NCBI GenBank assembly: GCA_963618015.1
Contig: CAVEQS010000022.1
Span: 1 to 43,787, forward strand
DNA: 43,787 nucleotides
Source of the DNA: Apopatocola sp963618015
Lineage (GTDB): Bacteria > Bacillota > Clostridia > Oscillospirales > Oscillospiraceae
Reading direction: 5' to 3'
Part shown: one piece after another, positions 30,669-40,740 of the stretch
Layout of the letters: each line of letters begins with the position of its first letter
Position numbering within the stretch: the first letter of the stretch is position 1
Translations under genes and position numbers: made by a program
The notes under the pieces: generated by a model
Seen by the model: only the letters and a program-made list of their open reading frames with translations
Database searches by the model: none
What the model was told of the DNA's origin: nothing

Positions 30669-31213
30669 CGCGTTACGTTCTCCGTGCGCCAGACCTCACC
30701 GGTCTCCACATCCTTCCAGGTGAAAACGCCGTTTTCAAAGAGCATGTAGCTGTGGCGGCTGTTCTCCTTCGGGATGGATACCGAGCCGGGGTTTACATAA
30801 TAATTTTCATTCTTCCGCTCGAATGCCGGGACATGGGTATGCCCGTAGAGCATAACATCGCCGGGGGCAAGGGCTTTTCCGGCCTCATCGAGATGGTGGC
30901 CGTGCGTGAGATACAGGGTGTATCCGTCTGCAAACACGGCGGCAAAATCGGCGAGCACGGGGAAATTCAGTACCATCTGATCCACTTCCCCATCGCAGTT
31001 GCCGCGGATACAAAGCGGCGCTTTTTCGAGCGCGTTGAGCATGGCGGCGCACTGCTTTGTGTCGTAATCGCGCGGGAGGGCGTTGCGCGGGCCGTGGTAG
31101 AGAATGTCGCCAAGCAGCACGAGCTTTTCGGGCTTCTCCTCAGAAAGGCGGCGCAGCAGCGCTTCCGTATAGTACGCCGAGCCATGCAGGTCGGACGCAA
31201 TCATGAGTTTCAT
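30665..31213 (-). CDS. YfcE/MJ0936-type metallophosphodiesterase
   Basis: A 182-residue calcineurin-like phosphoesterase with the full motif series SDLHG (7-11), GDILYHGPR (35-43), GNCDGE, THGHH and GHTHVP. The family hydrolyses phosphodiesters with Mn2+; physiological substrate is uncertain. ATG 31213 has GGAGAAATT ahead. It lies 14 bases after polC and overlaps the AlkD-like gene by four bases. Confidence 0.9.
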   Translation of the reverse strand: MKLMIASDLHGSAYYTEALLRRLSEEKPEKLVLLGDILYHGPRNALPRDYDTKQCAAMLNALEKAPLCIRGNCDGEVDQMVLNFPVLADFAAVFADGYTLYLTHGHHLDEAGKALAPGDVMLYGHTHVPAFERKNENYYVNPGSVSIPKENSRHSYMLFENGVFTWKDVETGEVWRTENVTR

Positions 31214-31227
31214 GTTGAATTTCTCCT

Positions 31228-34200
31228 TTACATTTCGCCGAAGGCGTCAAAGAGGCTCACCTGCCGGCTCTCCGGCAAATCGCCGAGCGCGCCGAGCTTT
31301 CGCAGCATGTCCAGGTGGGCAGTACTCACCTTGGGGCAGGCATCGGAAATATCGTCGATGGAGACGAACTGCGCGCCGCTGTCCTGCGCGCGCTTCAAAT
31401 CCTCCGCCGCCGAGCCGCCGAGACCGGAGATGGCCACGAACGGCGGGCGCAGGCAGCCGTCCTCGATGAGGAATTTGTAGGAATCGGACTTGTAGATATC
31501 GATGGGCGCAAACGTGAAGCCGCGGCGGTAGAATTCGTACACCGCTTCGAGCGTGGTGAGAAGGTCCTCTTCCTTGGCCGTCGCGTTCGGGTTGCGGCGG
31601 ATGGCGTTGATCTTCGCAAGGCACTTGTCGATGCCCTGCAGCATGCTTTCGGCGTCAAAGCCGTCCTTCTGGCTGCGGCGGTAGAAATACGCGCTGTAGT
31701 ACGCGAGCGGCTCATGCACCTTGAACCACGCGATGCGAAACGCCATTGTGACATACGCGACCGCATGCGCCTTCGGGAACAGGTACTGGATCTTCCGACA
31801 GGACTCGATCCACCACTCCGGCACGCCGAGCTGCTGCATCTCTTCCACGATGCCGTCCGGCCAAGGTTTTCCCTTGTGGATGGCGCCCTTACGCACCGCC
31901 TCCATGAATTTAAAGGCGCGCTTCGGCTCCATGCCCATATCGATAAGGTAGAGCATGATGTCGTCTCGGCAGCCGACGCACTTATCGGTTGGCGCAATGC
32001 CGTTGACGACGATGTCGTGAATGTTGCCCGCCCACACGTCGGTGCCGTGGGAGAAGCCGGAAAGGCGGACGAGCGTGGCAAACTCGTGCGGCTGCGTATC
32101 CACGAGCATCTGGCGCGTGAACGCCGTGCCGAACTCCGGCACGCCGATCGTGCCGGTGTGGCCGACGATCGGGTCGCCGTCCGGAATGCCGAGCGGCTCC
32201 GGCGAGGTGAAGATGCGCATGGTCTCCGGGTCGTCAAGCGGGATCTCGCGGGCGTTGACGCCGGTGGCGTCCTCGAGCATGCGGATCATCGTCGGGTCAT
32301 CGTGGCCGAGCTCGTCAAGCTTCAGGAGGTTTGCCTCCATGCTGTGGTATTCAAAGTGCGTCGTGATAATGCCGCCGGTCGCGTCGTCCGCCGGGTGCTG
32401 CACAGGGCAGAAGTCCGTGACGTCCTTGTCCTGCGGGATGATGACGAGGCCGCCGGGGTGCTGGCCGGTCGTGCGCTTTACACCGACACAGCCCGCCGCA
32501 AGACGGTTTTCCTCCGCCTTGGAGACGGTGATGCCGCGCTCTTCGAGGTACTTTTTCACATAGCCGTAGGCGGTCTTTTCCGCCAGCGTGCCGATCGTAC
32601 CGGCACGGAACACGTGGTCGCGGCCGAAGAGCTCTTCGGTGTATTTGTGGGCGTTTGCCTGGTATTCGCCGGAGAAGTTCAGGTCGATATCGGGGACTTT
32701 GTCACCGCCGAAGCCGAGGAACGTTTCAAACGGAATATCGAACCCGTCCTTGGCGAGCTTCGCGCCGCACACGGGGCAGGTACGGTCGGGCATATCCGCA
32801 CCGCAGCCATACTTATCGCCGTTCGGCATGTACACATTTTCAAAGTCCGTAAATTTGCATTTCGGGCAGCGGTAGTGCGGAGGGAGGGAGTTTACCTCCG
32901 TGATGCCGGACATGTACGCCACCATCGAGGAGCCGACGCTCCCTCGGCTGCCGACAAGGTAGCCATGCTCGAGCGAGTTCTGCACGAGCTTCTGCGCCGA
33001 CATGTAAATGACCTCGTAGTGACGGCCGAGAATGGCGTCGAGTTCTTCCTTGATGCGCGTTGTTACGAGCTCCGGCGGGTTTTCGCCGTACAGCTCGTGG
33101 GTCTTGTCCCATACCATGCGCTCCAAGTCCTCCGCCGCGTGCGGAATGGACGGCGGAAAGAGATCTTTCGGCAGCAGTTCAAAGCTCTCGACGCTGTCGG
33201 CAATGGCGTTCGGCGCGGTGATAACAACGTCGCGGCAGTCCACCTCGCCGAGATACGAAAACTCCTTGAGCATTTCGTCGGTCGTTTTGAAATAGAGCGG
33301 CAGGGGCTTGTCCGCATCCGGGAACTTGCGCGACGCCATGAGGATATGGCGGTAAATTTCGTCCTCCGGCTCCAGAAAATGCACGTCGCCGGTTGCAACG
33401 ACGAGCTTGCCAAGCCGCCGGCCGAGGGCGAGGACGCGGCGGTTGAATTCGCGCAGATCCTCCTCGTCGCGCGCTTTGCCGTCGTTAATGAGAAAGTGGT
33501 TGTTGCAAAGCGGCTGAATTTCAAAATAATCGTAGAACGCGGCGAGCCGGTCAAGCTCGGCATCGCTCCGGTTGCGCACAACGGCATCGAAGATCTCGCC
33601 CGCCTCGCACGCCGAGCCGACGAGAATGCCCTCGCGGTACTGCATCAAAAGGCTCTTCGGGATGATCGGGCTCTTTTTGAAATGCTCCAAGTGCGATTTG
33701 GAGATGAGCTCATAGAGATTCTTAAGGCCGACCTTGTTCTGCACGAGCAGCGTGATGTGGCGCGGACGGCGGGCATCGTTTTTCCGCAGCTCCGCTACGA
33801 GTGAACCGGCATCGGAGAGCGTTTTCGCGCCCTTGTCCGCGAGCCGCGGGCGGAGCGTTGTGAAAATACGGGCGCACACGGCGGCATCGTCGCTCGCGCG
33901 GTGGTGGTTGAAGTCCGGCAGTCCCAGCGCGTTGGAGATGATATCGAGCTTGAATTTCTTGAGCTGCTTCATCAGCGCCTGCGCGATGGGCAGCGTATCG
34001 ATGTATACGGGGTCAAAGACAAGACCGCTGCGCTTTGCCGCGGCGGTGATAAAGCCGATATCAAAGGCGGCGTTGTGCGCCACGAGTGGAAGTTCGCCAA
34101 CGAAGTCCAGAAAAGCCTGCACGGCCTCCGCCTCGCTCGGCGCGCCGTACACGTCCCGGTCGGTGATGCCGGTGAGCTGCACGATCTCCGGCGGGATGGG

Positions 34201-35271
34201 CATACCGGGGTCGACGAACGTTTGAAAGCTCTTCGTCACGACGCCTCCCTCCACGCGCACCGCGCCGATTTCGGTGATGCGGTGGATGTGGCTGTCGAGT
34301 CCCGTCGTTTCAATATCAAAGCCGACAAAGTCGGTATCAAGCGGAAGATCGCTCTCCCCGTGGACGGCGAGAAGATCGTCCACGTCGTTGATGTAATACC
34401 CCTCCACGCCGTAGATGACCTTGATGCCGCACTTGGCACCTGCGTGCCAGAATTCGGGGAACGCCTGCGCAACGCCGTGGTCGGTCACAGCAATGGCGCG
34501 GTGGCCCCAGCGCGCCGCCGTTTTCACCGCGGCGGTCGGGTCGGTGAGCGCGTCGAGCGTGGAGTAGCGCGTGTGGAGATGAAGCTCCACGCGCTTGTCC
34601 CCCTCGGCGGCATCCTGCCGCTGGGGCGCCTGCTCCTTCGCGATGGCCGCGGGGTCAATGGCCATGTCGTTATCGTAGCGGTTGAAGATCACCTCGCCGC
34701 GCACCGTGAGCCAATCCCCCACGCGGATCTTGTCGAGAAGCGTCTGGTCGTCGCCCTGACGGATGTACTTGGAAACGTGGATGCTGCCGGTATAGTCGGT
34801 CATATCAAAGCTCAGCACCGCAGCGTTCGTTTTCTGTATTTTCCGGCTGTCCATGGCAAAGACCTTGCCCGTCACGCTCACCGTACCGGATTGGAGCGTC
34901 AGCTCGGAGATATCGGTTCTATGGTTGTCCTTCGGCAGCTTGCCGAAGAGCACTTCGCCGCTCTCCGCTTTTTTCGGTGCGGGCTTTGCCTCCTTTTTCG
35001 GCGGCGCGGCCTTTTTCTCCGCCGGAGCCGCGGCGGGCTTGTTTCCGGTGATCTTCACCTTCGTAAACCCGTATTCCGCCGCGATGCGCCATTCAAGCAT
35101 CGCAATATCGGAGGGTGTACCGGGCGCGGCAAACGTGACAGCAATGTCCATCGTGCGCTTTTCTCGCGAGACGAGGACGTTCTGCACCTTCGCCAGCTCC
35201 AGCCCGCCGCACTTGTCCCGCAGGGAAGCGCAGCAGCCGAACATATCCAGAAATTTTACTTCCTGTGCCAT
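31228..35271 (-). CDS. polC: DNA polymerase III PolC-type alpha subunit
   Basis: A 1347-residue replicative polymerase of low-GC-Gram-positive type. It has an N-terminal domain with a Lys/Ala/Pro-rich linker (about 75-105), an OB-fold region, a PHP domain (HLHTRYSTLDALT, TDHGVAQAFPEF) interrupted by the DEDD 3'-5' exonuclease (FDIETTGLDSH near residue 320), a Cys4 zinc site (CPKC...CGAD...CPVC), the polymerase core with catalytic PDIDLNFSGE, and the C-terminal VSLFDAF clamp-binding-like tail. It is somewhat shorter than the roughly 1440 residues of Bacillus PolC, mainly at the N-terminus. It follows ispG by three bases. Confidence 0.97.
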   Translation of the reverse strand: MAQEVKFLDMFGCCASLRDKCGGLELAKVQNVLVSREKRTMDIAVTFAAPGTPSDIAMLEWRIAAEYGFTKVKITGNKPAAAPAEKKAAPPKKEAKPAPKKAESGEVLFGKLPKDNHRTDISELTLQSGTVSVTGKVFAMDSRKIQKTNAAVLSFDMTDYTGSIHVSKYIRQGDDQTLLDKIRVGDWLTVRGEVIFNRYDNDMAIDPAAIAKEQAPQRQDAAEGDKRVELHLHTRYSTLDALTDPTAAVKTAARWGHRAIAVTDHGVAQAFPEFWHAGAKCGIKVIYGVEGYYINDVDDLLAVHGESDLPLDTDFVGFDIETTGLDSHIHRITEIGAVRVEGGVVTKSFQTFVDPGMPIPPEIVQLTGITDRDVYGAPSEAEAVQAFLDFVGELPLVAHNAAFDIGFITAAAKRSGLVFDPVYIDTLPIAQALMKQLKKFKLDIISNALGLPDFNHHRASDDAAVCARIFTTLRPRLADKGAKTLSDAGSLVAELRKNDARRPRHITLLVQNKVGLKNLYELISKSHLEHFKKSPIIPKSLLMQYREGILVGSACEAGEIFDAVVRNRSDAELDRLAAFYDYFEIQPLCNNHFLINDGKARDEEDLREFNRRVLALGRRLGKLVVATGDVHFLEPEDEIYRHILMASRKFPDADKPLPLYFKTTDEMLKEFSYLGEVDCRDVVITAPNAIADSVESFELLPKDLFPPSIPHAAEDLERMVWDKTHELYGENPPELVTTRIKEELDAILGRHYEVIYMSAQKLVQNSLEHGYLVGSRGSVGSSMVAYMSGITEVNSLPPHYRCPKCKFTDFENVYMPNGDKYGCGADMPDRTCPVCGAKLAKDGFDIPFETFLGFGGDKVPDIDLNFSGEYQANAHKYTEELFGRDHVFRAGTIGTLAEKTAYGYVKKYLEERGITVSKAEENRLAAGCVGVKRTTGQHPGGLVIIPQDKDVTDFCPVQHPADDATGGIITTHFEYHSMEANLLKLDELGHDDPTMIRMLEDATGVNAREIPLDDPETMRIFTSPEPLGIPDGDPIVGHTGTIGVPEFGTAFTRQMLVDTQPHEFATLVRLSGFSHGTDVWAGNIHDIVVNGIAPTDKCVGCRDDIMLYLIDMGMEPKRAFKFMEAVRKGAIHKGKPWPDGIVEEMQQLGVPEWWIESCRKIQYLFPKAHAVAYVTMAFRIAWFKVHEPLAYYSAYFYRRSQKDGFDAESMLQGIDKCLAKINAIRRNPNATAKEEDLLTTLEAVYEFYRRGFTFAPIDIYKSDSYKFLIEDGCLRPPFVAISGLGGSAAEDLKRAQDSGAQFVSIDDISDACPKVSTAHLDMLRKLGALGDLPESRQVSLFDAFGEM

Positions 35272-35274
35272 GAA

Positions 35275-36324
35275 TTACTTGTTCTCTCTTTCAATAAGTT
35301 CCACGAGCGCGTCTGCGAGCTTGTCCGAGGCGACGCGCGCCACCGGCTCGCCGTGCTTGAAGATGACGCCCTCGCTCTTGCCGCCGGCGATGCCGTAATC
35401 GGCGTGGGACGCCTCGCCCGGGCCGTTCACAACGCAGCCCATCACGGCGACCGTAATATTCCACGGCTTATCGCGCAGCCGCGCCTCGACCGCCTTCGCC
35501 GTGCCGATGAGATCGTATTCCGTCCGGCCGCACGAGGGGCAGGACACGAACTGCACACCGGAGCGCAGTCCCAACGCGCGCAGAAGCTCCGCGCCCGCGT
35601 GCGCCTCTTCCTCGGGCGCATCGGTGAGGGAGATGCGGATCGTGTCGCCGATGCCGTCGAGCAGCAGAGAGCCGATGCCCGCGGCGGATTTCAAAATGCC
35701 GCGCTCCTTCGTCCCGGCCTCCGTGACGCCGATGTGCAGCGGATAATCGCACAGCGTCGAGAGCAGACGGTTGGCCTCCACGGTCATGGCAACATCGCTC
35801 GCCTTGACGCTGATGCAGATATCCTCAAAGCCGCAGTCCTCAAGAAGCTTCACGTGGCCGAGCGCGCTCTCGCAGAGGGATTTGGCGCAAAGGCCGTATT
35901 TTTCGAGCAGTCCCTTTTCCACCGAGCCGGAGTTTACGCCGACGCGGATGGGCACACCGTGCTCGCGGCAGGCATCCGCCACCATGCGCACCCGCTCCGG
36001 AGAGCCGATGTTGCCGGGGTTGATGCGGATCTTATCGAAGCCCGCCTCCACCGCTGCGAGGGCAAGCCGGTAATCAAAGTGAATATCCGCCACGAGCGGC
36101 AGCTCGGTGCCGCGCCGGATGTCCGGCAGGGCGCGCGCAGCGAGCTGGTTGGGAACGGCAAGGCGCACGATCTGGCAGCCCGCCGCCTCCAGCCGCCGGA
36201 GCTGCGCGAGCGTGGCGGGAACATCGTCCGTGTGCGTGTTCGTCATCGACTGCACGGGAATCGGGTTCCCGCCGCCGATGGGTACACCGCGGACATGGAT
36301 GGTTTTTGTTATCTTTCTGTTCAT
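35275..36324 (-). CDS. ispG: 4-hydroxy-3-methylbut-2-enyl diphosphate synthase
   Basis: A 349-residue enzyme of the non-mevalonate isoprenoid pathway converting MEcPP to HMBPP with a [4Fe-4S] cluster. It starts RKITKTIHVRGVPIGG with PIPVQSMTNTHT; the C-terminal cluster ligands lie in SCPSCGRTEYD and VMGCVVNGPGEA. ATG 36324 overlaps the rseP stop as ATGA. Two other pathway-related genes (ispC, uppS) are in the same run. Confidence 0.97.
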   Translation of the reverse strand: MNRKITKTIHVRGVPIGGGNPIPVQSMTNTHTDDVPATLAQLRRLEAAGCQIVRLAVPNQLAARALPDIRRGTELPLVADIHFDYRLALAAVEAGFDKIRINPGNIGSPERVRMVADACREHGVPIRVGVNSGSVEKGLLEKYGLCAKSLCESALGHVKLLEDCGFEDICISVKASDVAMTVEANRLLSTLCDYPLHIGVTEAGTKERGILKSAAGIGSLLLDGIGDTIRISLTDAPEEEAHAGAELLRALGLRSGVQFVSCPSCGRTEYDLIGTAKAVEARLRDKPWNITVAVMGCVVNGPGEASHADYGIAGGKSEGVIFKHGEPVARVASDKLADALVELIERENK

Positions 36325-37373
36325 CGCCGAATGATCCTCACAATATCGTTGTACATCAAAAGCACCATCAGCCCGAGCAGAAGCAGCAGACCGATGTAAT
36401 GGATATATCCCTCGATGCGCGGGTCGGGCTTTTTACCGGTGATCTTCTCAAAGAGCGCGCTCAAAAGAAGCGTCAGGATATGGCCGCCGTCGAGCGCCGG
36501 GAGCGGCAAAAGATTCATCACCGCAAGGTTCACCGCAATGAACGCCACGAGGAACACAACGTTCGCAATACCCTCGGACGTAGACTGCGCGCTCTGCCCG
36601 GTTTCGTTAATGATGTCCACCATGCCGACAACGCCCGTCATATCCGACATGGACGCCTGCCCGGTGAAGAGCTGCACCAGTCCCGCGCGCACCATGCGCA
36701 CAAAGTCCTGGCAGTTATAGAAAGAGTATTTCAGCACATTCCCGACCGTGGGCGTGGCGATCGTGAAGTTGACGCCGTATTTTTTCACGGTCTGCCCGTT
36801 CACCTCATAGTCCACGGGCACCATGTGGTAGTTATCCAGTTCGATCCGCTTTCCGTCGCGAATGATGACGAGATCGAGATCCCCGTCCTCGTCGGCGGAG
36901 GCGTATTGGATGAAGTTGCCGGTAAAGAAGATCCGCTCGCCGTTCACGCGGCGGATCTCATCCCCGGCTTGCAGCGTGCCCTCATAGGGGCAGCCGTCGG
37001 CAAAGCCGGCGATCACGGGACTGTTAAAGCCGCCCGCTCCGGCGTAGAGAATGATCACGAGCACAAGACCGAGGAGAAAGTTCATTCCCGCGCCCGCAAC
37101 GAGAATGAGAAGCCGGTGCCAGACGCTCTGGTTATTGAACGCTCTCGGATCGTCCGAGACTTCCTCCTCCCCTTCCATGGCGCAGAAGCCGCCAATGGGG
37201 AAGGCGCGGAGGGAGTAGACCGTCTCGCCCTTCTGCTTATGCAGAAGCTGCGGGCCCATGCCCATGGAAAACTCCGTCACCTTCACGCCGCACGCCTTCG
37301 CCACGAGGAAGTGACCCAGCTCGTGGACAAATATCAGAATGCCAAATGCGAGGATTGCAAGAACAATGTACAT
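36321..37373 (-). CDS. rseP: RIP metalloprotease RseP (site-2 protease)
   Basis: A 350-residue membrane protease with HELGH at residues 17-21 in the first helix, a GMGP motif, a PDZ domain (around DEIRRVNGERIFFTG), and LPLPALDGGHI supplying the third metal ligand. It cleaves membrane-embedded anti-sigma factors or signal peptides. It starts two bases after ispC; the ispC-rseP-ispG order is common in Firmicutes. Confidence 0.96.
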   Translation of the reverse strand: MYIVLAILAFGILIFVHELGHFLVAKACGVKVTEFSMGMGPQLLHKQKGETVYSLRAFPIGGFCAMEGEEEVSDDPRAFNNQSVWHRLLILVAGAGMNFLLGLVLVIILYAGAGGFNSPVIAGFADGCPYEGTLQAGDEIRRVNGERIFFTGNFIQYASADEDGDLDLVIIRDGKRIELDNYHMVPVDYEVNGQTVKKYGVNFTIATPTVGNVLKYSFYNCQDFVRMVRAGLVQLFTGQASMSDMTGVVGMVDIINETGQSAQSTSEGIANVVFLVAFIAVNLAVMNLLPLPALDGGHILTLLLSALFEKITGKKPDPRIEGYIHYIGLLLLLGLMVLLMYNDIVRIIRR

Positions 37374-37375
37374 AC

Positions 37376-38521
37376 TCAGCCGATCTCCCTGCGGACAAGC
37401 TCACGAGCTTCCGCATCCGATGCCAGAATTTCCTCGAGCGTGGGCTGCGCGATAAACTCCGCGCGCTCCACCGCTGAAGCCACCAGACGGTAGATATCAT
37501 TATACCCGATCCGGTGTCCCAAAAACGCCCCTACCGCGATCTCGTTGGCCGCCGACATGACGCACGGCGCTGTGCCGCGCGCCCGCGCGCACTCCATGGC
37601 CAGACGGAGGCACGGCAGCTTCTCCAAATCGGGATCTTCAAAGTGCATGGAGCCGAGCGCGGCAAAATCCATCGCTTTCGCCGCCGACTCGCGCCGTTCG
37701 GGGTATGTGAGCGCGTACTGGATGGGAAGCCCCATATCCGGCACGCCGAGCTGCGCGATGACCGTACCGTCGAGCAGCTCCACCATGGAGTGGATGGCGC
37801 TCTCGGGGTGGATGATGACTTTGATCTGCTCGGGCGTCACGGCAAAGAGGTGCATGGCCTCGATGAATTCGAGGCCCTTGTTCATCATCGTGGCGCTGTC
37901 GATGCTGATTTTCGCGCCCATGCTCCAGTTTGGATGGCGCACGGCGCGCTCGGGTGTGACGTCCTTTGTCTGCTCTCTCGTCCAACCGCGGAACGGCCCG
38001 CCGGAGCCGGTGAGCAGAATGCGCCGGAGCTCGCTCTTATCGCGCCCCGCCATGGACTGGAAGATCGCCGAATGCTCGGAATCCACCGGGAGGATCTCCG
38101 CGCCGCAGCGCGCGGCCTCCGCCATGACGATCTCGCCCGCGCATACGAGCGTTTCCTTGTTCGCGAGCGCGATGCGCCGCTTCTGATGGATGGCGGTGAG
38201 CGTCGGGCGAAGACCGACGCTTCCGGAAATGCCGGTCACAACGCAGTCCGCCCCCTCAACGGTGGCGGCGGCGATGAGGGATTCCTCCCCCTCGCCGATC
38301 TCGATATCCATGTCCGAAAGGCGCTCCCGGAGTTCCTTCGCCGCGGCGGCATCCATCACGGAGATATACTTCGGGTGGAACTGCCGCGCCTGTTCTTCGA
38401 GCCGGTCCACATCCCGCCGCGCCGCCAGCGCAAGCACGGGAATGCCAAGACGGCCGGCTGCTTGAGCAGTCTGCCGTCCGATGGAGCCGGTGGAGCCTAA
38501 AATGGAAATTGCTTTAACCAT
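37376..38521 (-). CDS. ispC: 1-deoxy-D-xylulose 5-phosphate reductoisomerase
   Basis: A 381-residue enzyme of the MEP pathway (also dxr). NADPH-binding GSTGSIGRQT is near the N-terminus; LANKETLVCAGE, PVDSEHSAIFQ and the substrate loop NWSMGAKISIDSATMMNKGLE carry the metal and DXP ligands. ATG 38521 has AAGGACGG upstream. It lies 12 bases after cdsA. Confidence 0.97.
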   Translation of the reverse strand: MVKAISILGSTGSIGRQTAQAAGRLGIPVLALAARRDVDRLEEQARQFHPKYISVMDAAAAKELRERLSDMDIEIGEGEESLIAAATVEGADCVVTGISGSVGLRPTLTAIHQKRRIALANKETLVCAGEIVMAEAARCGAEILPVDSEHSAIFQSMAGRDKSELRRILLTGSGGPFRGWTREQTKDVTPERAVRHPNWSMGAKISIDSATMMNKGLEFIEAMHLFAVTPEQIKVIIHPESAIHSMVELLDGTVIAQLGVPDMGLPIQYALTYPERRESAAKAMDFAALGSMHFEDPDLEKLPCLRLAMECARARGTAPCVMSAANEIAVGAFLGHRIGYNDIYRLVASAVERAEFIAQPTLEEILASDAEARELVRREIG

Positions 38522-38533
38522 ACATATCCGTCC

Positions 38534-39418
38534 TTATGCCGAAATCGCGGGCAGGAGCAGCATCCACAGCTCCGTGAGCGGCGCGAGATAGTACATACTG
38601 TCAAACCGGTCAAGCATGCCGCCGTGGCCGGGGAGGATGTTGCCGTAATCCTTGATGCCGTACTGGCGCTTGAACGCCGAGAACGTCAGATCGCCGAGCT
38701 GCGCCACAACGCTGCCGATAAGGCCAAACGCCGTGAGCGAGACGAGATTTGCGCTCATACCGCACGCGCGGACAACGACGCCATACAATAGCGCCATGAG
38801 TGCACCGCACACCGCGCCGCCGATGCCGCCGGCGACGGTCTTGTGCGGGGAGATGGCCGGAGCGAGCTGTTTTTTGCCGAACGCCCGGCCGCAGAAATAG
38901 GCGCCCGCGTCGCTCCCGAAGGCGACGACGAACGGCAGAAACGCGCGCACCCGTCCAACAAGCCCGTCGTGCGTGATGCGCACGAGCGTGGAGTTACCCT
39001 TCAGCAGCTCGGGGATGGAGATCGTCGTTTCAAACTGCGCAATGCGAAGGAGCGTGGAGAGCATCATCGGCAGCACGCCGCCCGCGAGCATTGAGATGGC
39101 GACCATCTCCATGCTGATTTTGCGCGGCGTGGAAAAGCACGCCATCATCTCGCACGAGAGCACAAAGAAGAGGAACAAAAGAATGATCGCCGCCATGCGC
39201 AGATCGAGTCCGCCGAAAATGGCAATTGCCACGGCAGAGAGGATGGAGGAAACGTACAGACGTTTCGGCGCCTGACCGATGGCGCAGCGCATGAGTTCAA
39301 ACGCCACAAAGCCGCAAATGATGGCAATGATGACGCCGAAGAGCCATATGGGCGCAAAGAATACGCCCCCAATGAGAATGGGGATACCCACAACCGCGGT
39401 CAATACTCTTTTTTTCAC
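38534..39418 (-). CDS. cdsA: Phosphatidate cytidylyltransferase
   Basis: A 294-residue polytopic membrane enzyme making CDP-diacylglycerol from CTP and phosphatidate. The C-terminal CDS signature KRQYGIKDYGNILPGHGGML and D in FDS are present, and FGSDAGAYFCGR supplies conserved acids. GTG 39418 overlaps the uppS stop as GTGA. Confidence 0.95.
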   Translation of the reverse strand: MKKRVLTAVVGIPILIGGVFFAPIWLFGVIIAIICGFVAFELMRCAIGQAPKRLYVSSILSAVAIAIFGGLDLRMAAIILLFLFFVLSCEMMACFSTPRKISMEMVAISMLAGGVLPMMLSTLLRIAQFETTISIPELLKGNSTLVRITHDGLVGRVRAFLPFVVAFGSDAGAYFCGRAFGKKQLAPAISPHKTVAGGIGGAVCGALMALLYGVVVRACGMSANLVSLTAFGLIGSVVAQLGDLTFSAFKRQYGIKDYGNILPGHGGMLDRFDSMYYLAPLTELWMLLLPAISA

Positions 39419-40149
39419 TCTTTTACTCCCCCGAACCGCCGGTCGCGGTGCCTATATGCCGCGATAGCGCTGTCAATGTCCTTTTCCGTAAAGTCCGGCC
39501 AGAGCACATCGGTGAAGTAAAGCTCCGAGTACGCGCTCTCCCACAAAAGGAAATTCGATACACGATATTCCCCGCCCGTGCGGATTATGAGATCGGGATC
39601 GGGGATACCGGCGGTATCGAGACAGGCGGTCAACGTTTCTTCCGTGACCGGCTCGCCAGGGTGCTCCGCCATGAAGCGGTTTACGGCGCGGACGATCTCG
39701 TCGCGGCCGCCATAGTTCAGGCATACGTCCGCCTCAAAGCAGCCGGGCAGGCGCGCGGCGATCGCATCCGTTTTTTCGATGAGTCCCTGGATCGTGGGCG
39801 AAAGGGCGCTCGTGTCGCCGATGATCCGCAGCCGGATGCGGTCCTTTTCCATTTTTTCAATGGATTCATGCAGATACTTTTCCAGAAGCCCCATGATCGC
39901 GCCGATCTCGTCGGCCGAGCGCTTCCAGTTTTCCGTGGAAAAGGCATAAACCGTCAAATGCTCCATGCCGAGGTCTTTGCAGTAGGTAGCAATGCGCCGG
40001 AACGTCTCCGCGCCGACGGCGTGTCCCGCCTTGCGCGGGAGCCCCTGCCGCTTTGCCCAGCGGCCGTTGCCATCCATGATAATGGCGATATGGCGGGGGA
40101 TGGTATTCTCCGCCCCCGCCGTACCGGTTTTATTCGTTTCGCCCGCCAT
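39415..40149 (-). CDS. uppS: Isoprenyl transferase (undecaprenyl diphosphate synthase)
   Basis: A 244-residue cis-prenyltransferase with IAIIMDGNGRWAKRQG (catalytic Asp26), the AFSTENWKR motif and the C-terminal RTGGEYRVSNFLLWESAYSE. It makes the C55 carrier for wall synthesis. ATG 40149 shares one base with the frr stop (TGATG), indicating translational coupling. Confidence 0.97.
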   Translation of the reverse strand: MAGETNKTGTAGAENTIPRHIAIIMDGNGRWAKRQGLPRKAGHAVGAETFRRIATYCKDLGMEHLTVYAFSTENWKRSADEIGAIMGLLEKYLHESIEKMEKDRIRLRIIGDTSALSPTIQGLIEKTDAIAARLPGCFEADVCLNYGGRDEIVRAVNRFMAEHPGEPVTEETLTACLDTAGIPDPDLIIRTGGEYRVSNFLLWESAYSELYFTDVLWPDFTEKDIDSAIAAYRHRDRRFGGVKE

Positions 40150-40700
40150 CAGATTTCGAAGAGTTCCTTTTCCTTGGCGGCGGTGAGCTTATCGACTTCC
40201 TTGGTATAGTCGTCGGTCAGCTTCTGCATGTCCTTTTCGAGATCCTTCAGATCGTCCTCGGTGATCTCGCCCTTTTTCTGTTCCTTCTTGAACTTATCCA
40301 TCGCGTCGCGGCGGATGTTGCGCACGGCGACCTTGGCTTCCTCGCCGTACTTGCGCACCTGCTTGGCAAGCTCCTTGCGGCGCTCCTCGGTGAGTTGCGG
40401 GAACACGAGGCGGATGACGCGCCCGTCGTTCTGCGGGTTGATGCCGAGCTCGGAGGTGAGGATCGCCTTCTCAATGAGCTTGAGCGTGCTGTTGTCCCAC
40501 GGCTGGATGAGCAGCGTGCGGGGATCGGGGCTGGAAATGGATGCGATCTGGCGGATGGGGGTGGGAGAGCCGTAGTAGTCGACCTCGATCTGATCGAGCA
40601 CGGCGGCGTTGGCGCGGCCGGCGCGGACGGTGTCGAACTGGGTGGAGAGAACCTCTGCCGTTTTGATCATGCGGTTTTTGAATTCTTTGATTTCTGCCAT
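40149..40700 (-). CDS. frr: Ribosome recycling factor
   Basis: A 183-residue protein matching RRF over its whole length, with FDTVRAGRANAAVLDQIEVDYYGSPTPI-type N-terminal region and LTEERRKELAKQVRKYGEEA. It splits post-termination ribosomes with EF-G. ATG 40700 has GGGAGG nine bases upstream; a much longer in-frame upstream extension would run into pyrH in another frame and is rejected. It follows pyrH by 40 bases. Confidence 0.97.
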   Translation of the reverse strand: MAEIKEFKNRMIKTAEVLSTQFDTVRAGRANAAVLDQIEVDYYGSPTPIRQIASISSPDPRTLLIQPWDNSTLKLIEKAILTSELGINPQNDGRVIRLVFPQLTEERRKELAKQVRKYGEEAKVAVRNIRRDAMDKFKKEQKKGEITEDDLKDLEKDMQKLTDDYTKEVDKLTAAKEKELFEI

Positions 40701-40740
40701 CTTATATATCCTCCCGGTGTTATTTTTTCCGTTTTTCTTC

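Noticed and set aside
31315..36399. Two long plus-strand frames (829 and 832 codons) opposite polC, ispG and rseP
   Set aside because: Arise from GC-biased third codon positions on the opposite strand; polC and ispG are certain and no homology or start signals support the antisense frames.
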